Shown here piece after piece: positions 46,723-55,852 of a stretch of DNA of 64,000 nt (positions are counted from its first letter, which is position 1; the number at the start of each line of letters is the position of its first letter). The DNA lies in contig NZ_QAGK01000003.1 of NCBI RefSeq assembly GCF_003057885.1, positions 62,001 to 126,000 of the forward strand, read 5' to 3'. The position numbers and the translations under genes are program-made. Origin of the DNA: Oceaniglobus ichthyenteri (lineage in GTDB: Bacteria; Pseudomonadota; Alphaproteobacteria; Rhodobacterales; Rhodobacteraceae). The notes beneath the pieces were generated by a model. The model saw only the letters and a program-made list of their open reading frames with translations. It was not told the origin of the DNA and searched no databases.

Positions 46723-47541
46723 ATGAGGCAGAGATTTATAGCGTCGATCACAATCGCGGCCATTTTGGCGGCCGCGCCGGTTATGGCCGAAGGGCCACCG
46801 CCGTTTCCCGAATTTACATTCAAGCGGATGAAGCCGCCAAAGCCGGGGGCCGTCAAAAGAATAACGGTTCAGGTGCAACCACAAACCGCGCGAATTACCG
46901 CACGCCCCGCGATCAAGGAAGATCTGCCCGGTATTGGCGAGGATTCATCGGCCCATGCGTGGTTCTGGACCAAGGTGAAGGGTGGATCACCCGCAATAAG
47001 GGTATCCAGCGCATTGTTGGCGTTGCAACACGCCCCCGGCGGCGGCGTGGCCAGCCCGCGTTTGCAGGCCCTGCGCGAAATTGCCGACCGGCACGGCACC
47101 GAAATTCTGACGGCCACGGTCGGCACGCGGATTTCACCGGCCTTTGCTCTGGCGGTGATTGCCGTTGAATCGGGGGGCCGAAGCGATGCATTGTCCCGCG
47201 CCGGGGCGCAAGGGTTGATGCAGCTGATGCCAGCCACCGCCGAACGGTTCGGTGTAAAGGACCGCACAATCGCGGCGGAAAACATCCGTGCCGGCGTGAC
47301 CTATCTGAACTGGCTGATGGGCCGGTTCGATGGTGATCCCATCCTGGCCCTTGCGGGGTATAATGCGGGCGAGGGGGCGGTTGATAAACACGGCGGCGTG
47401 CCGCCCTTTGCCGAAACTCGGGGCTATGTGCCAAAGGTTCTGGCCGCCTGGGCCGTCGCCAAAGGCCTGTGCCTGACGCCACCCCAATTGATCACGGATG
47501 GCTGTGTGTTTGTCGGCAACCGGTCTTCGACGAATGGCTGA
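46723..47541 (+). CDS. Lytic transglycosylase (SLT domain)
   Basis: The 272-residue periplasmic protein has a signal peptide (about residues 1-22, ending PVMA). A basic Pro-rich stretch is followed by an SLT domain from about 140 to 250. The catalytic Glu is in ALAVIAVESGGRSDALSRAG near residues 143-162, and the fold signature GLMQLMPATAERFGV is near 164-178, with LALAGYNAGEGAV near 208. It cleaves peptidoglycan glycan strands. Its end overlaps the next gene by 8 bp. It lies beside the pilus locus, where such enzymes often open the wall, but it is on the other strand. Confidence 0.88.
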   Translation: MRQRFIASITIAAILAAAPVMAEGPPPFPEFTFKRMKPPKPGAVKRITVQVQPQTARITARPAIKEDLPGIGEDSSAHAWFWTKVKGGSPAIRVSSALLALQHAPGGGVASPRLQALREIADRHGTEILTATVGTRISPAFALAVIAVESGGRSDALSRAGAQGLMQLMPATAERFGVKDRTIAAENIRAGVTYLNWLMGRFDGDPILALAGYNAGEGAVDKHGGVPPFAETRGYVPKVLAAWAVAKGLCLTPPQLITDGCVFVGNRSSTNG

Positions 47542-48967
47542 GCCAAAGCCGTTGATCCTGGATGTGGATGGCACATTCCTGCGCACCGATATGTTGTTTG
47601 AATCGTTTTGGGCCTGTCTGGGGCATGATCCAATCGCAACGTTGCGTGTGACCGTTGGTAATTTTCGCCATCCGGCCCTGTTAAAGGAACGTCTGGCGGA
47701 AATTGCACCGTTGCGTGTTGATTTGTTGCCGGTTCACCCCGAAATGGCCGAAATCGCCAAGGCCGCCAGCGATACCGGAGCCGAGGTGATTCTGGCCTCG
47801 GCCTCGCACCGGACGCTTGTTCAAGATCTTGCACGCGAACACGATCTGTCGCCACGGGTTTTCGCCTCGCATGCCGGTCACAACCTGAAAGGCGCGCACA
47901 AGGCCGATGCCTTGATCGAGGCATTCGGCGCAGGCGGATACCATTATGCCGGCAATGAACCGGCCGATATCCCGGTGTGGGAAACCGCCGAAACTGCCAT
48001 CCTTGTCGGACAGCACGACAAGATTGCAAAGGATTTGCAATCCAAAGGCCACCCAACCCATCAGGTCAGGGGCGGCTGGGCGTGGCGCGATCTCAAACGC
48101 GCGGTGCGACCCCATCAATGGGTCAAAAACTCGCTTTTGATCCTGCCGATGATTGCCGCCCATGATTTCAGCCTTGACACACTGTTGCTTGTGCTGACCG
48201 GCATTATCGCATTTTCGGCTGCGGCGTCGTCGATTTATATCATCAATGATCTGCTGGATCTTGAAGCAGACCGCCTACACCCGACCAAACGCAACCGCCC
48301 CTTTGCCACCGGCAAGGTTCCGATCCGGATCGGAATGATCGCCAGCACGCTTCTGGCGGTGCTTGCCTTGGGTATCGGGGTCGCGCTGGGCGGGGCATTT
48401 TTGGCGGTGATCGTTGTTTATATGGTGCTGTCGCTGGCTTATTCTTTGAAACTGAAACGGATGCGTTGGGTCGATGTGTTCACCCTTGCCGCGCTATATA
48501 CCCTGCGTGTTGTGGCGGGGGCGGCGGCCAGCGCTGTGGATGTGTCGATCTATATGCTCATTTTCATTTTCCCGGTTTTCCTTACTCTTGGCTGTGTAAA
48601 ACGCATGACCGAACTTGCCCTGGCCACGGGGGATGAACCGCTTCCGGGCCGTGGGTATGGGCGCAAGGATCGCAGTGATTTGTTGAACATGTCGGGTCTG
48701 GGTATCGCCGGTGCCCTGGCGATTTTCACCCTGTATTCGATCAGCGATCAGGGCAGGTCACTGTACCCGACCACGTGGATTTTATGGCTTACGCTTATCC
48801 CGATCACCGCGTGGCTGATCCGGATGGTCGCGTTGGGATATTACGGCAAACAGGATTATGATCCGATCGTTTTTGCCCTGCGTGACCGGATCGGTATCGG
48901 GCTTCTCCTGATCATCCTGTCGCTGATGTTCTGGGCTGCGGGATTATGGGCGCAATGGTTTGGCTAA
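47534..48967 (+). CDS. HAD phosphatase-UbiA prenyltransferase fusion
   Basis: The 477-residue protein has an N-terminal HAD-like hydrolase (about residues 1-185) starting LILDVDGTFLRTDM, with the second motif ASASHRTLVQDLA. A UbiA-type membrane prenyltransferase follows (about 190-477) with the Asp-rich motif YIINDLLDLEADRLHPTKRN and RPFATGKVPIRIG. This resembles decaprenyl-phosphate phosphoribosyltransferases, which start arabinan-type glycan precursors; the substrate is inferred. ATG at 47534 overlaps the transglycosylase end. Confidence 0.82.
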   Translation: MAEPKPLILDVDGTFLRTDMLFESFWACLGHDPIATLRVTVGNFRHPALLKERLAEIAPLRVDLLPVHPEMAEIAKAASDTGAEVILASASHRTLVQDLAREHDLSPRVFASHAGHNLKGAHKADALIEAFGAGGYHYAGNEPADIPVWETAETAILVGQHDKIAKDLQSKGHPTHQVRGGWAWRDLKRAVRPHQWVKNSLLILPMIAAHDFSLDTLLLVLTGIIAFSAAASSIYIINDLLDLEADRLHPTKRNRPFATGKVPIRIGMIASTLLAVLALGIGVALGGAFLAVIVVYMVLSLAYSLKLKRMRWVDVFTLAALYTLRVVAGAAASAVDVSIYMLIFIFPVFLTLGCVKRMTELALATGDEPLPGRGYGRKDRSDLLNMSGLGIAGALAIFTLYSISDQGRSLYPTTWILWLTLIPITAWLIRMVALGYYGKQDYDPIVFALRDRIGIGLLLIILSLMFWAAGLWAQWFG

Positions 48968-49018
48968 GCCACAACGTTCTTTTGGCTCCGGCTTTTGGCC
49001 CGTCAGTATATGCTGACA

Positions 49019-49050
49019 ATGGGCCACGCCCCGCGCGAAGCGTGGCCCAT
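49019..49050. terminator. Bidirectional terminator between ubiA-like gene and idh
   Basis: An 11-bp perfect stem (49019-49029 with 49040-49050, ATGGGCCACGC / GCGTGGCCCAT) encloses a 10-base loop in the 98-bp gap between convergent genes. A second weak stem (GTCAG/CTGAC) lies at 49002-49017. Confidence 0.8.
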
Positions 49051-49065
49051 AAGTTTATAAGCCGC

Positions 49066-51255
49066 TTAGCCGATGATGGCGTTCAGCGTGGCCGATGGGC
49101 GCATCACAGCTGCGGTTTTCTTGGCGTCGGTGTGGTAATATCCGCCAAGATCCACTGAATGCCCTTGCGCGCTTACCAACTCGGACAGGATCTTTTCCTC
49201 GTTTGATGCCAGGGCCTCGGCGATGGGTGCGAAATGGGTGGCCAGGTCGGTATCGGTGGTTTGTGCGGCCAGGGCTTCGGCCCAGTACCGGGCGAACCAA
49301 TAGTGGCTGTCGCGGTTGTCCGGCTCGCCGACTTTGCGCGACGGTGATCGGCCATTGTCCAGAATGCCCTGGGTCGCATCGACGACGGCCTCGCCCAGAA
49401 CGCGGGCTTTTTCGTTGCCCTTGGAGTCGGCAAGAAACGTCAGGCTTTCACCAAGCGCGCAGAATTCGCCTAAACTGTCCCAGCGCAGGTGGTTTTCTTC
49501 GACCAATTGTTGAACATGTTTTGGGGCGGACCCGCCCGCGCCGGTTTCAAACAACCCGCCGCCATTCATCAGTTTGACGATGGAAAGCATTTTGGCCGAT
49601 GTTGCCAGTTCAAGGATCGGGAAAAGATCGGTCAGGTAATCGCGCAGAACGTTGCCGGTGATGGCAATGGTGTTTTCACCCTTTGTAATTGTCTCGAACG
49701 AGGCGCGGGTGGCTTCGCGCGGGGCCATGATTTCAAACTTGTCGGCGACGCCCTTTGCCTTGAGGATCGGTTCGACATAAGCGATCAGTTCGGCGTCATG
49801 GGCGCGCGCCGCATCCAGCCAGAAAATAGCGCGGCAGCCTTCGGCCTTTTGCCGGTCGATGGCCAGATTGACCCAGTCTTCGATGGGGGCCTTGCGCGCC
49901 GAGGCCGAGCGCCAGATGTCACCGGCCTCAACCTGGTGTTCGTGCAATACGGTGCCATCATCCAGAATCATCCTGACGGTTCCGGCATGGGGGATTTCAA
50001 ACGTGGTCGGGTGCGATCCGTATTCTTCGGCCTTTTGCGCCATCAGGCCGACGTTTTGCACCGTGCCGGCGGTGGCCGGGTTCAGTTTGCCGTTTTCTTT
50101 GAAAAACTTGATGGTTTCGTCGTAAACGGGCGCATAGGAGTTATCGGGAATCACGCAATTTGCATCGGATTCCTTGCCATCCGGCCCCCATCCTTTGCCG
50201 CCTGCGCGGATCAGGGCGGGCATTGAGGCATCGATGATCACGTCTGACGATACATGCAGGTTGGTGATGCCCTTGTCGGAATCTACCATGTACATCGGCG
50301 GGCGCGCGGCGATGCAGGCTTCGATATCGGCCTGAATTTCGGGGCTGTCCTTGACCCGTGCCAGAATATCGCCCAGCCCCGAATTGGGATTCACGCCCAG
50401 ATCGGCCAGGGCTTTGGCATGTTTGTCAAAGACCGGCGCAAGAAATGCCTTGACCGCGTGGCCGAAAATGATCGGATCGGACACTTTCATCATCGTCGCC
50501 TTGAGGTGCAGCGAAAACAGCGTGCCTTCGGCTTTGGTCTTTTCGATCTGATCGGCCAGGAATGATCTCAGCGCCGAGGCGCTCATGAATGTGGCGTCGA
50601 CAACTGTGCCCGCGGGATAGCTGAGCCCGTCTTTCAACACGGTTTCACCGGCGTCATTTACCAGCACGATCTTGGCTGTTGTGTCCTTGTCCAAGGTGGC
50701 CGACACCTCGTTTGAAAAGAAATCACCGCCCGACATGGTGGAAACGTGGGTTTTGCTGTCTGCCGACCAATCGCCCATGCGGTGCGGGTTTTTCTGGGCA
50801 AAGCTTTTCACCGCCTTGGCGGCGCGACGGTCCGAGTTGCCTTCGCGCAAGACCGGGTTCACGGCCGACCCTTTCAGCGTGTCGTATTTGGCGCGCACGG
50901 CTTTTTCGGCGTCAGTTTCGGGTGTTTCGGGATAATCGGGCAGGGCAAACCCCTGCGATTGCAATTCCTTGATCGCCGCCGTCAACTGCGGCACGGACGC
51001 CGAGATATTTGGCAGCTTGATGATGTTGGCCTCGGCTGTTTTGACCAGACGGCCCAGTTCGGCCAGATCATCGGAATGGCGCTGTGCCTCTTTCAGATGT
51101 TCGGGGAAAGCGGCCAGGATCCGGCCTGCCAGGCTGATATCCTTTGTGCCGACAGAAACGCCCGCCGCCGCCGCAAATTTCTGAATGATCGGAAGAAACG
51201 ACGCCGAGGCCAGTTCGGGGGCTTCGTCAACCTTGGTATAGATGATATCGGACAT
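49066..51255 (-). CDS. icd: NADP-dependent isocitrate dehydrogenase, monomeric type
   Basis: The 729-residue enzyme converts isocitrate to 2-oxoglutarate with NADP in the TCA cycle. It is the large single-chain form (IDH-II), unrelated in length to the usual 400-residue dimer. Typical blocks are [20 protein letters not shown] at the N-terminus, [20 protein letters not shown] near 158-177 and [17 protein letters not shown] near 362-378. The start ATG at 51255 fits the family N-terminus. The upstream gap is shared with the alginate-like operon. Confidence 0.95.
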   Translation of the reverse strand: MSDIIYTKVDEAPELASASFLPIIQKFAAAAGVSVGTKDISLAGRILAAFPEHLKEAQRHSDDLAELGRLVKTAEANIIKLPNISASVPQLTAAIKELQSQGFALPDYPETPETDAEKAVRAKYDTLKGSAVNPVLREGNSDRRAAKAVKSFAQKNPHRMGDWSADSKTHVSTMSGGDFFSNEVSATLDKDTTAKIVLVNDAGETVLKDGLSYPAGTVVDATFMSASALRSFLADQIEKTKAEGTLFSLHLKATMMKVSDPIIFGHAVKAFLAPVFDKHAKALADLGVNPNSGLGDILARVKDSPEIQADIEACIAARPPMYMVDSDKGITNLHVSSDVIIDASMPALIRAGGKGWGPDGKESDANCVIPDNSYAPVYDETIKFFKENGKLNPATAGTVQNVGLMAQKAEEYGSHPTTFEIPHAGTVRMILDDGTVLHEHQVEAGDIWRSASARKAPIEDWVNLAIDRQKAEGCRAIFWLDAARAHDAELIAYVEPILKAKGVADKFEIMAPREATRASFETITKGENTIAITGNVLRDYLTDLFPILELATSAKMLSIVKLMNGGGLFETGAGGSAPKHVQQLVEENHLRWDSLGEFCALGESLTFLADSKGNEKARVLGEAVVDATQGILDNGRSPSRKVGEPDNRDSHYWFARYWAEALAAQTTDTDLATHFAPIAEALASNEEKILSELVSAQGHSVDLGGYYHTDAKKTAAVMRPSATLNAIIG

Positions 51256-51315
51256 TGGATACTCCTTGAGAGTGGATTTTCCCCCTCATACCCGACCCAG
51301 TTGAAAACGTCGACA

Positions 51316-51333
51316 GTATACCGCTGTATACAG
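51316..51333. promoter_or_regulatory. GTATAC palindrome pair upstream of idh
   Basis: GTATAC at 51316-51321 is followed by the 10-bp perfect palindrome CTGTATACAG at 51324-51333. They are 61-78 bp before the idh start codon. Similar TGTATACA words are bound by some GntR-family regulators, so this is an operator candidate for idh. Confidence 0.4.
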
Positions 51334-51509
51334 AGTAAAATTTTTCGGGGCCCACACGCGTTTTTCTGGCACCGCCCGGCGTTTCCGATTCGCATATCGC
51401 CCCGGCTGACCTTCCGCTGGGCCTGATGATTTTTGTTACAAATCACCTGATCGGTCGGGACAGTGGGGCGAAAAAATGCATCGCTTGCGCCCTTAAGCGG
51501 CAAGAGATT

Positions 51510-51524
51510 TGGCACAAACTGCCA
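51510..51524. promoter_or_regulatory. TGGCA-N5-TGCCA inverted repeat upstream of the alginate-type operon
   Basis: A perfect 5-bp dyad with 5-bp spacer lies just before a possible -35 element of the operon. It could be an operator. It resembles a sigma-54 element only superficially (spacing wrong). Confidence 0.35.
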
Positions 51525-51528
51525 TAGG

Positions 51529-51559
51529 TTGTAAAAATGCCCGATATATGTGGTATTAT
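51529..51559 (+). promoter_or_regulatory. Candidate sigma-70 promoter of the alginate-type operon
   Basis: TTGTAA at 51529-51534 and TATTAT at 51554-51559 are separated by 19 bp, slightly long. It lies about 200 bp before the first gene, leaving a long leader. Confidence 0.25.
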
Positions 51560-51756
51560 TGCACTGTTTGGAATATCGAAACAAAACCTGCCGTTCCGCC
51601 CCATTCTGTCCTTATTTAGATGTGAAATCTCTCAAACGCGCACACGAAAGATGCGTCAGGCAAAATGAGGGCAGTATGTACTGGTGCAGGACCACCAAAG
51701 AATTGCGTTTGGCGCAAGCACGCTCATCTTTTGCCCAAGGGCAGAAGTGACGGCAC

Positions 51757-53229
51757 GTGCTTGTTTTTGCCCATATCGCGTATCTTTCGGTGGTCATGAT
51801 CCTTGGATCGGTCATGTCGAAAGATCTGTTGGGCGCGGCTCCGGCGGCGATAATCGGTATCGGGTTGTTGGGCACGTGGCGCTATACTTGGGGCGCAATC
51901 AACTTTAGCCGCGCCTTCTGGTTTCGCACCGTGGCCCACCCCCGGCGCAAGGCGGCGGCGCGGGCGCGGTTTGAACGCTCGGGGCATTTGTCCCATGCTT
52001 ATATGTTGATGACATCCTACATGATTGCGCCGGAAACCACGATTGTGGTGTATCGCGCCCTGTTTCAGGCCGCCGCACAGGCCCGCGATGGCGCAACGGT
52101 TGTGGCGTCGGTTGTCGATGGCGCGGACGAGCGGTTGATCCGACAGCTTTTCGAGGCATCACCAGCGGCGCGGGCGCCAGTCAAACTGATCATTGACCGG
52201 ATACCGGCCACCGGCAAGCGTGACGCGCTGGCGCGGTCCTTGCGGATTATCGCGCGGCATTATCCGACACAGCACGATGTGCTGTTGATTGCCGATGGCG
52301 ACACCACTGTGCCCCACGACATCATCGAAGAAATCGTCCCGGTTTTCAGCGACCCGAAAATCGGCGCGCTGACCACGGACGAGGCGGTGGCAATTCCCGA
52401 TCAAGGGCTGTTTCGCGATTGGTTCGAACTGCGTTTTGATCAGCGCCAGATCATGATGTGTTCGATGGGCCTGTCAAAACGTGTTCTGACCCTGACGGGC
52501 CGGATGTCGGCATTTCGCGCCAGTCTGGCCACGAACCCCGATTTCATCGAACAGGTGCAATCGGATTACATTGATCATTTGCGCCTTGGGCGGGTGAACT
52601 TTTTGACCGGGGATGATAAATCAACCTGGTTCTGGCTGTTGAAAAACGGCTATCAAATGGCCTATCTGCCCGATGTCCGGTCACAATCGGCCGAAACCCA
52701 ACCCTTGCCCACATTCTATGCCTCGGCGCGGGTGCTGACCGTGCGGTGGTTTGGCAACATGCTGCGCACCAACGGGCGGGCATTGAAACTGTCACCGCTC
52801 AGGATCGGATTTTTCACCTGGTGGTCGATTCTGGATCAGCGGGTCTCGATCTGGACCACGATTGCGGGGCCGGCCTTGGCGCTGATGGCGGCGCTGTTTT
52901 ATGATGTTGCCCTGATTGCGGCCTATGTCGCCTGGATCATGCTGACACGATATATATACGTCACGCTGATTACCGCCTTTCGCGGTCGGCTTGGCTTTCC
53001 CATTACCTTTCCGTTCCTTTTGTATTTCAGTCAGCTTTATGGCGCACTGATCAAGAGTTTTGTTCTGTTCCGTCTTGATCGGCAAAAATGGACGCGCCAA
53101 TCGACCAATGCCGTGGCCGCGCGCCAGACCACCGGCCAGCGGGTGATCGCGGCCAGTTCCATTTACATGACATGTCTTACCTTTGGCTGGCTTTTGGTCG
53201 GCCTTCTTTATCTTGCGGGCGGCCTTTGA
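51757..53229 (+). CDS. alg8: Alg8-like mannuronan synthase (GT2 family)
   Basis: The 490-residue inner-membrane glycosyltransferase closely follows Alg8, which polymerises GDP-mannuronate. It has an N-terminal membrane part, then a GT2 core. Residues seen are DGADER (121-126), ADGDTT (179-184) and the catalytic TGDDKST block (285-291). VRWFGNMLRTNGRALKL (329-345) replaces the usual QxxRW. C-terminal membrane helices follow. The start GTG at 51757 follows an in-frame stop at 51748. No GDP-mannose dehydrogenase gene is in view, so the sugar could differ. It heads the operon. Confidence 0.85.
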   Translation: MLVFAHIAYLSVVMILGSVMSKDLLGAAPAAIIGIGLLGTWRYTWGAINFSRAFWFRTVAHPRRKAAARARFERSGHLSHAYMLMTSYMIAPETTIVVYRALFQAAAQARDGATVVASVVDGADERLIRQLFEASPAARAPVKLIIDRIPATGKRDALARSLRIIARHYPTQHDVLLIADGDTTVPHDIIEEIVPVFSDPKIGALTTDEAVAIPDQGLFRDWFELRFDQRQIMMCSMGLSKRVLTLTGRMSAFRASLATNPDFIEQVQSDYIDHLRLGRVNFLTGDDKSTWFWLLKNGYQMAYLPDVRSQSAETQPLPTFYASARVLTVRWFGNMLRTNGRALKLSPLRIGFFTWWSILDQRVSIWTTIAGPALALMAALFYDVALIAAYVAWIMLTRYIYVTLITAFRGRLGFPITFPFLLYFSQLYGALIKSFVLFRLDRQKWTRQSTNAVAARQTTGQRVIAASSIYMTCLTFGWLLVGLLYLAGGL

Positions 53230-53279
53230 TTTTGGATGAGCCGACGAAAACACCATTACCACGCGAAAGCCTGAATTTT

Positions 53280-54326
53280 ATGAAACATGCCGATTTGCAG
53301 CCGCCCGACAGCGCCGTTGCCCTGCCTGCGGGGTTCGCCCACAAGGGCGAGCATCCGCAACTTGAGGTGCCGTTCACGGCATTGATCGGCACGCAAATGC
53401 TGACCGGGCGCAGCCTGTCGTTGACCAGTGCGGTCGTTTCCGGCGCAATGCCGACAGGGGTGGACGGCACCGTTGTTGCCATGGCGCTGCGGCTGAATTT
53501 TTCGGGGTTTGCGGTACTGTTGTATGTCGATGCCTGGGTCGAAAACGGCAACGAGGATGACACCTATACCCTGCATTTCACCGAACCCACGGGCGAACAT
53601 CTGGCACCGCTGCGCTATGTTCTCAACAGTTATATCGCGGGTGATATCGTGTCTTTGGGCGGCTTCATGGGCTATACCGGCCCACTGAGTGTCAAGGAAA
53701 AGGCAGCCGCCCAAACGCCCGGTTTGTCGCATAAGATCCAGAACGTGGTGCGGCGTGGCATCGTGATTGCCCTGACCGCCGGTCTGGCGCTGATTGCGCT
53801 GAACCTTGCGCATGAACGGGTGGTATTTTCCTATGAGGCGCGGCCCGTGACCGTGACCGCGCCGGGCCAGACCCTGATGGCGACGGCGGCCGGGCAATTG
53901 ACCTATGCCGATCCGAACGCCGCCAAGGGCGAGGTGGTGTATTCCATCCTGGCCAATTCGGGCGATTACCTGAGCGTTAAAATGCCCTGTGATTGCACCA
54001 TCCTGCCGATGCGCAATTTCGTTGAAGGGGCCACAATCATGACCGGCACGCCGATTGTGCGGCTGGCATCGGGTGATGCGGGGCTGGTGGCCAACACGGA
54101 AATCAGTGCCGAAGGCGCTGTGAAACTGGTGTCGGGGCAGCAGGCCGAATTGGTGTTGGCGAATGGCACCGTTGTGCCGGTCACCCCCGAAATCCTGCCA
54201 TCGCCCGATGATGGTGATCGCACGGTACGGGTGGAAATGACGTTGGATGACACAACGAACGTGGCACCGGGTCAGGTGGCGCGCCTGCGATTCCGGCGCA
54301 ATTTGTTGCCATCGTTTCTGCATTAA
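53280..54326 (+). CDS. alg44: Alg44-like co-polymerase with degenerate PilZ region
   Basis: The 348-residue protein has an N-terminal beta-rich domain (about residues 30-140) in the place of the Alg44 PilZ domain. One membrane helix lies near 160-178, followed by a periplasmic HlyD-like barrel-sandwich region (about 185-348, with GDYLSVKMPCDCTILPMR). The position, length and topology match Alg44. The c-di-GMP motifs RxxxR and (D/N)xSxxG are not visible, so control may differ. A TTG at 53232 could extend it by 16 residues. Confidence 0.75.
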   Translation: MKHADLQPPDSAVALPAGFAHKGEHPQLEVPFTALIGTQMLTGRSLSLTSAVVSGAMPTGVDGTVVAMALRLNFSGFAVLLYVDAWVENGNEDDTYTLHFTEPTGEHLAPLRYVLNSYIAGDIVSLGGFMGYTGPLSVKEKAAAQTPGLSHKIQNVVRRGIVIALTAGLALIALNLAHERVVFSYEARPVTVTAPGQTLMATAAGQLTYADPNAAKGEVVYSILANSGDYLSVKMPCDCTILPMRNFVEGATIMTGTPIVRLASGDAGLVANTEISAEGAVKLVSGQQAELVLANGTVVPVTPEILPSPDDGDRTVRVEMTLDDTTNVAPGQVARLRFRRNLLPSFLH

Positions 54327-54364
54327 ACCGAGACTTTGAAATTTCAACAGGACCGATAGAAAAA

Positions 54365-55849
54365 GTGTACAGCCCGCCAAACCTGCCAGAGATCATCGCG
54401 GTTGCGTTCCGGCGCCGGATGCGTGGCGTGCTGACGGCGCTGGCGATGCTGTTGATGATCGCCCAGACAGGGGCGGCCCAACCCATCGAACCAATCCTGG
54501 CCGAGATCGAGGCGCGCTATCACACCCTGATCAAACAGACCCGCGCGATCAAGGCACCAACTGGCAAGGCCGCGGGCGCGGTTTCTGCAAAAACCACGGC
54601 ACATCTGGTCACATCCGATTTGCGCGTTGCGCTGTTGAAACTGGCGCGCACAGATGAAACCGAAGGCCGCAAAATCATTCTGGCGGCGCAGGGCGGGCGT
54701 GATCCCGTGGCTTTGTCGCTGGCCGCAGGTCAGGCCACGTTGCCCGGTCTGTTGGCCAAGGCACAGCAGTTGTTCCCGGGTGCGGTGGGCGAACACGGCC
54801 TGGGCATACCGTTGATTATCGAGCAGGGCGCGGAGCTGTTGTTGGATCAGGGCGCAGTGCTGAGTCTGAACCGGGCAGCGGGTGCGTTTGTGGTTAATTT
54901 CGGCGCACTTACCATAAATGGCGGTGGAATCATTGCCGCAGGTCCGGGCAATGATGCGGCCTCTTTTGCTCCCTTTGTCGTTACGGCAGGGCAGGGGGTG
55001 ATGGCCGCCGATAATGGCTATTTTGCCGGCCTTGGTTTTGGCGCTGATCTGACATTTGCCGGACTTTCTGTTATGATCAGTGGGCTTTACCCCACTGACC
55101 GGCCTTCGGTTTTGACGGGGTCAATCCTGCGCGATGTCGGGTCAGCGGTGTTTGTCGGCGGGGCAGGGGTTTCTATCACAAACAACCGGTTTGTTGATCC
55201 GCGCCGCACCGCGTTGATCCTGCGCGCAACACATGGGGCACAGATCGCCGACAATATATTTACCGACGGGGCGTCGGGTGATGCGATCCGTCTGGCGGCG
55301 GGGGCAACGGGCACCGATATTCGGGACAGCGAAATCTTTCAGCCCCGCGAAAGCGGCATCGCGCTGTTGGCGGGCAGTGGCGACACGGTGCTGCGCAATG
55401 TGACAATCTGGCGGCCCCGTCACAACGGTGTGCGGGCCGAACACTCGGCCTGTCTGTCGATGCGCAACCTGCAAATTCTGGGGGCGCGGCAAGAGGGCGT
55501 GACCCTGCGCGGTGTGCAGGGCGCGAAACTGGCCGACAGCGTTCTGATTGCCTCTAAACGTGCCGGGCTGTTGGTGGCCGATCTGCCCGGTGAGGTGACG
55601 ACGCAAATCACCGGCAACCGGTTTGCGATGAACCGCACCGGAATCGAAACCGCAGCGGCCGGGCATCTGGCCCTGTCGGGCAATGATTTTCAGGATCAGT
55701 TCCCGCGCTTTCTGGCCGGGGATGTGCAATTCATGACCCCGGATCTGTTGCGCGATCTGACCGGCAAAGAGCAGATCATTCTGGCCGGTGGCAGCGCGCC
55801 CGGCACCCCGACCCCCGCCCCCGTTTGCGCCCCCGATACAAAGGATTAA
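54365..55849 (+). CDS. algG: AlgG-like parallel beta-helix protein without DPHD motif
   Basis: The 494-residue periplasmic protein has a basic N-terminus with a signal segment (MRGVLTALAMLLMIAQ, near residues 19-34). A helical part follows (40-130), then a right-handed parallel beta-helix of CASH/PbH1-type repeats from about 150 to 465 (for example ITNNRFVDPRRTALILRATH). It fits AlgG, a mannuronan C5-epimerase. The catalytic DPHD motif of Pseudomonas AlgG is absent; the nearest is D278-P-R-R281. So it may be an inactive scaffold or use other residues. Start GTG at 54365 or ATG at 54419. Confidence 0.75.
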   Translation: MYSPPNLPEIIAVAFRRRMRGVLTALAMLLMIAQTGAAQPIEPILAEIEARYHTLIKQTRAIKAPTGKAAGAVSAKTTAHLVTSDLRVALLKLARTDETEGRKIILAAQGGRDPVALSLAAGQATLPGLLAKAQQLFPGAVGEHGLGIPLIIEQGAELLLDQGAVLSLNRAAGAFVVNFGALTINGGGIIAAGPGNDAASFAPFVVTAGQGVMAADNGYFAGLGFGADLTFAGLSVMISGLYPTDRPSVLTGSILRDVGSAVFVGGAGVSITNNRFVDPRRTALILRATHGAQIADNIFTDGASGDAIRLAAGATGTDIRDSEIFQPRESGIALLAGSGDTVLRNVTIWRPRHNGVRAEHSACLSMRNLQILGARQEGVTLRGVQGAKLADSVLIASKRAGLLVADLPGEVTTQITGNRFAMNRTGIETAAAGHLALSGNDFQDQFPRFLAGDVQFMTPDLLRDLTGKEQIILAGGSAPGTPTPAPVCAPDTKD

Positions 55850-55852
55850 GCC

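Larger units (their letters stand above)
51256..51756. other. Control region between idh and the alginate-type operon
   Basis: This 501-bp divergent gap has no supported gene; a 66-codon frame at 51550-51750 has no coding signs. It is AT-richer than its surroundings. It contains GTATAC palindromes (51316-51333), the inverted repeat TGGCA-N5-TGCCA (51510-51524) and a candidate promoter (51529-51559). Confidence 0.6.

Noticed and set aside
51510-51526. Sigma-54 promoter candidate (TGGCAC followed by GCC) before the alginate-type operon
   Set aside because: The GG and GC elements are 8 bp apart rather than the strict 10 bp, so it is more likely an inverted repeat only.
51550-51750. A 66-codon plus-strand frame before alg8
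   Set aside because: It has no domain, no clear ribosome-binding site and a Cys/Arg-rich composition unlike its neighbours.
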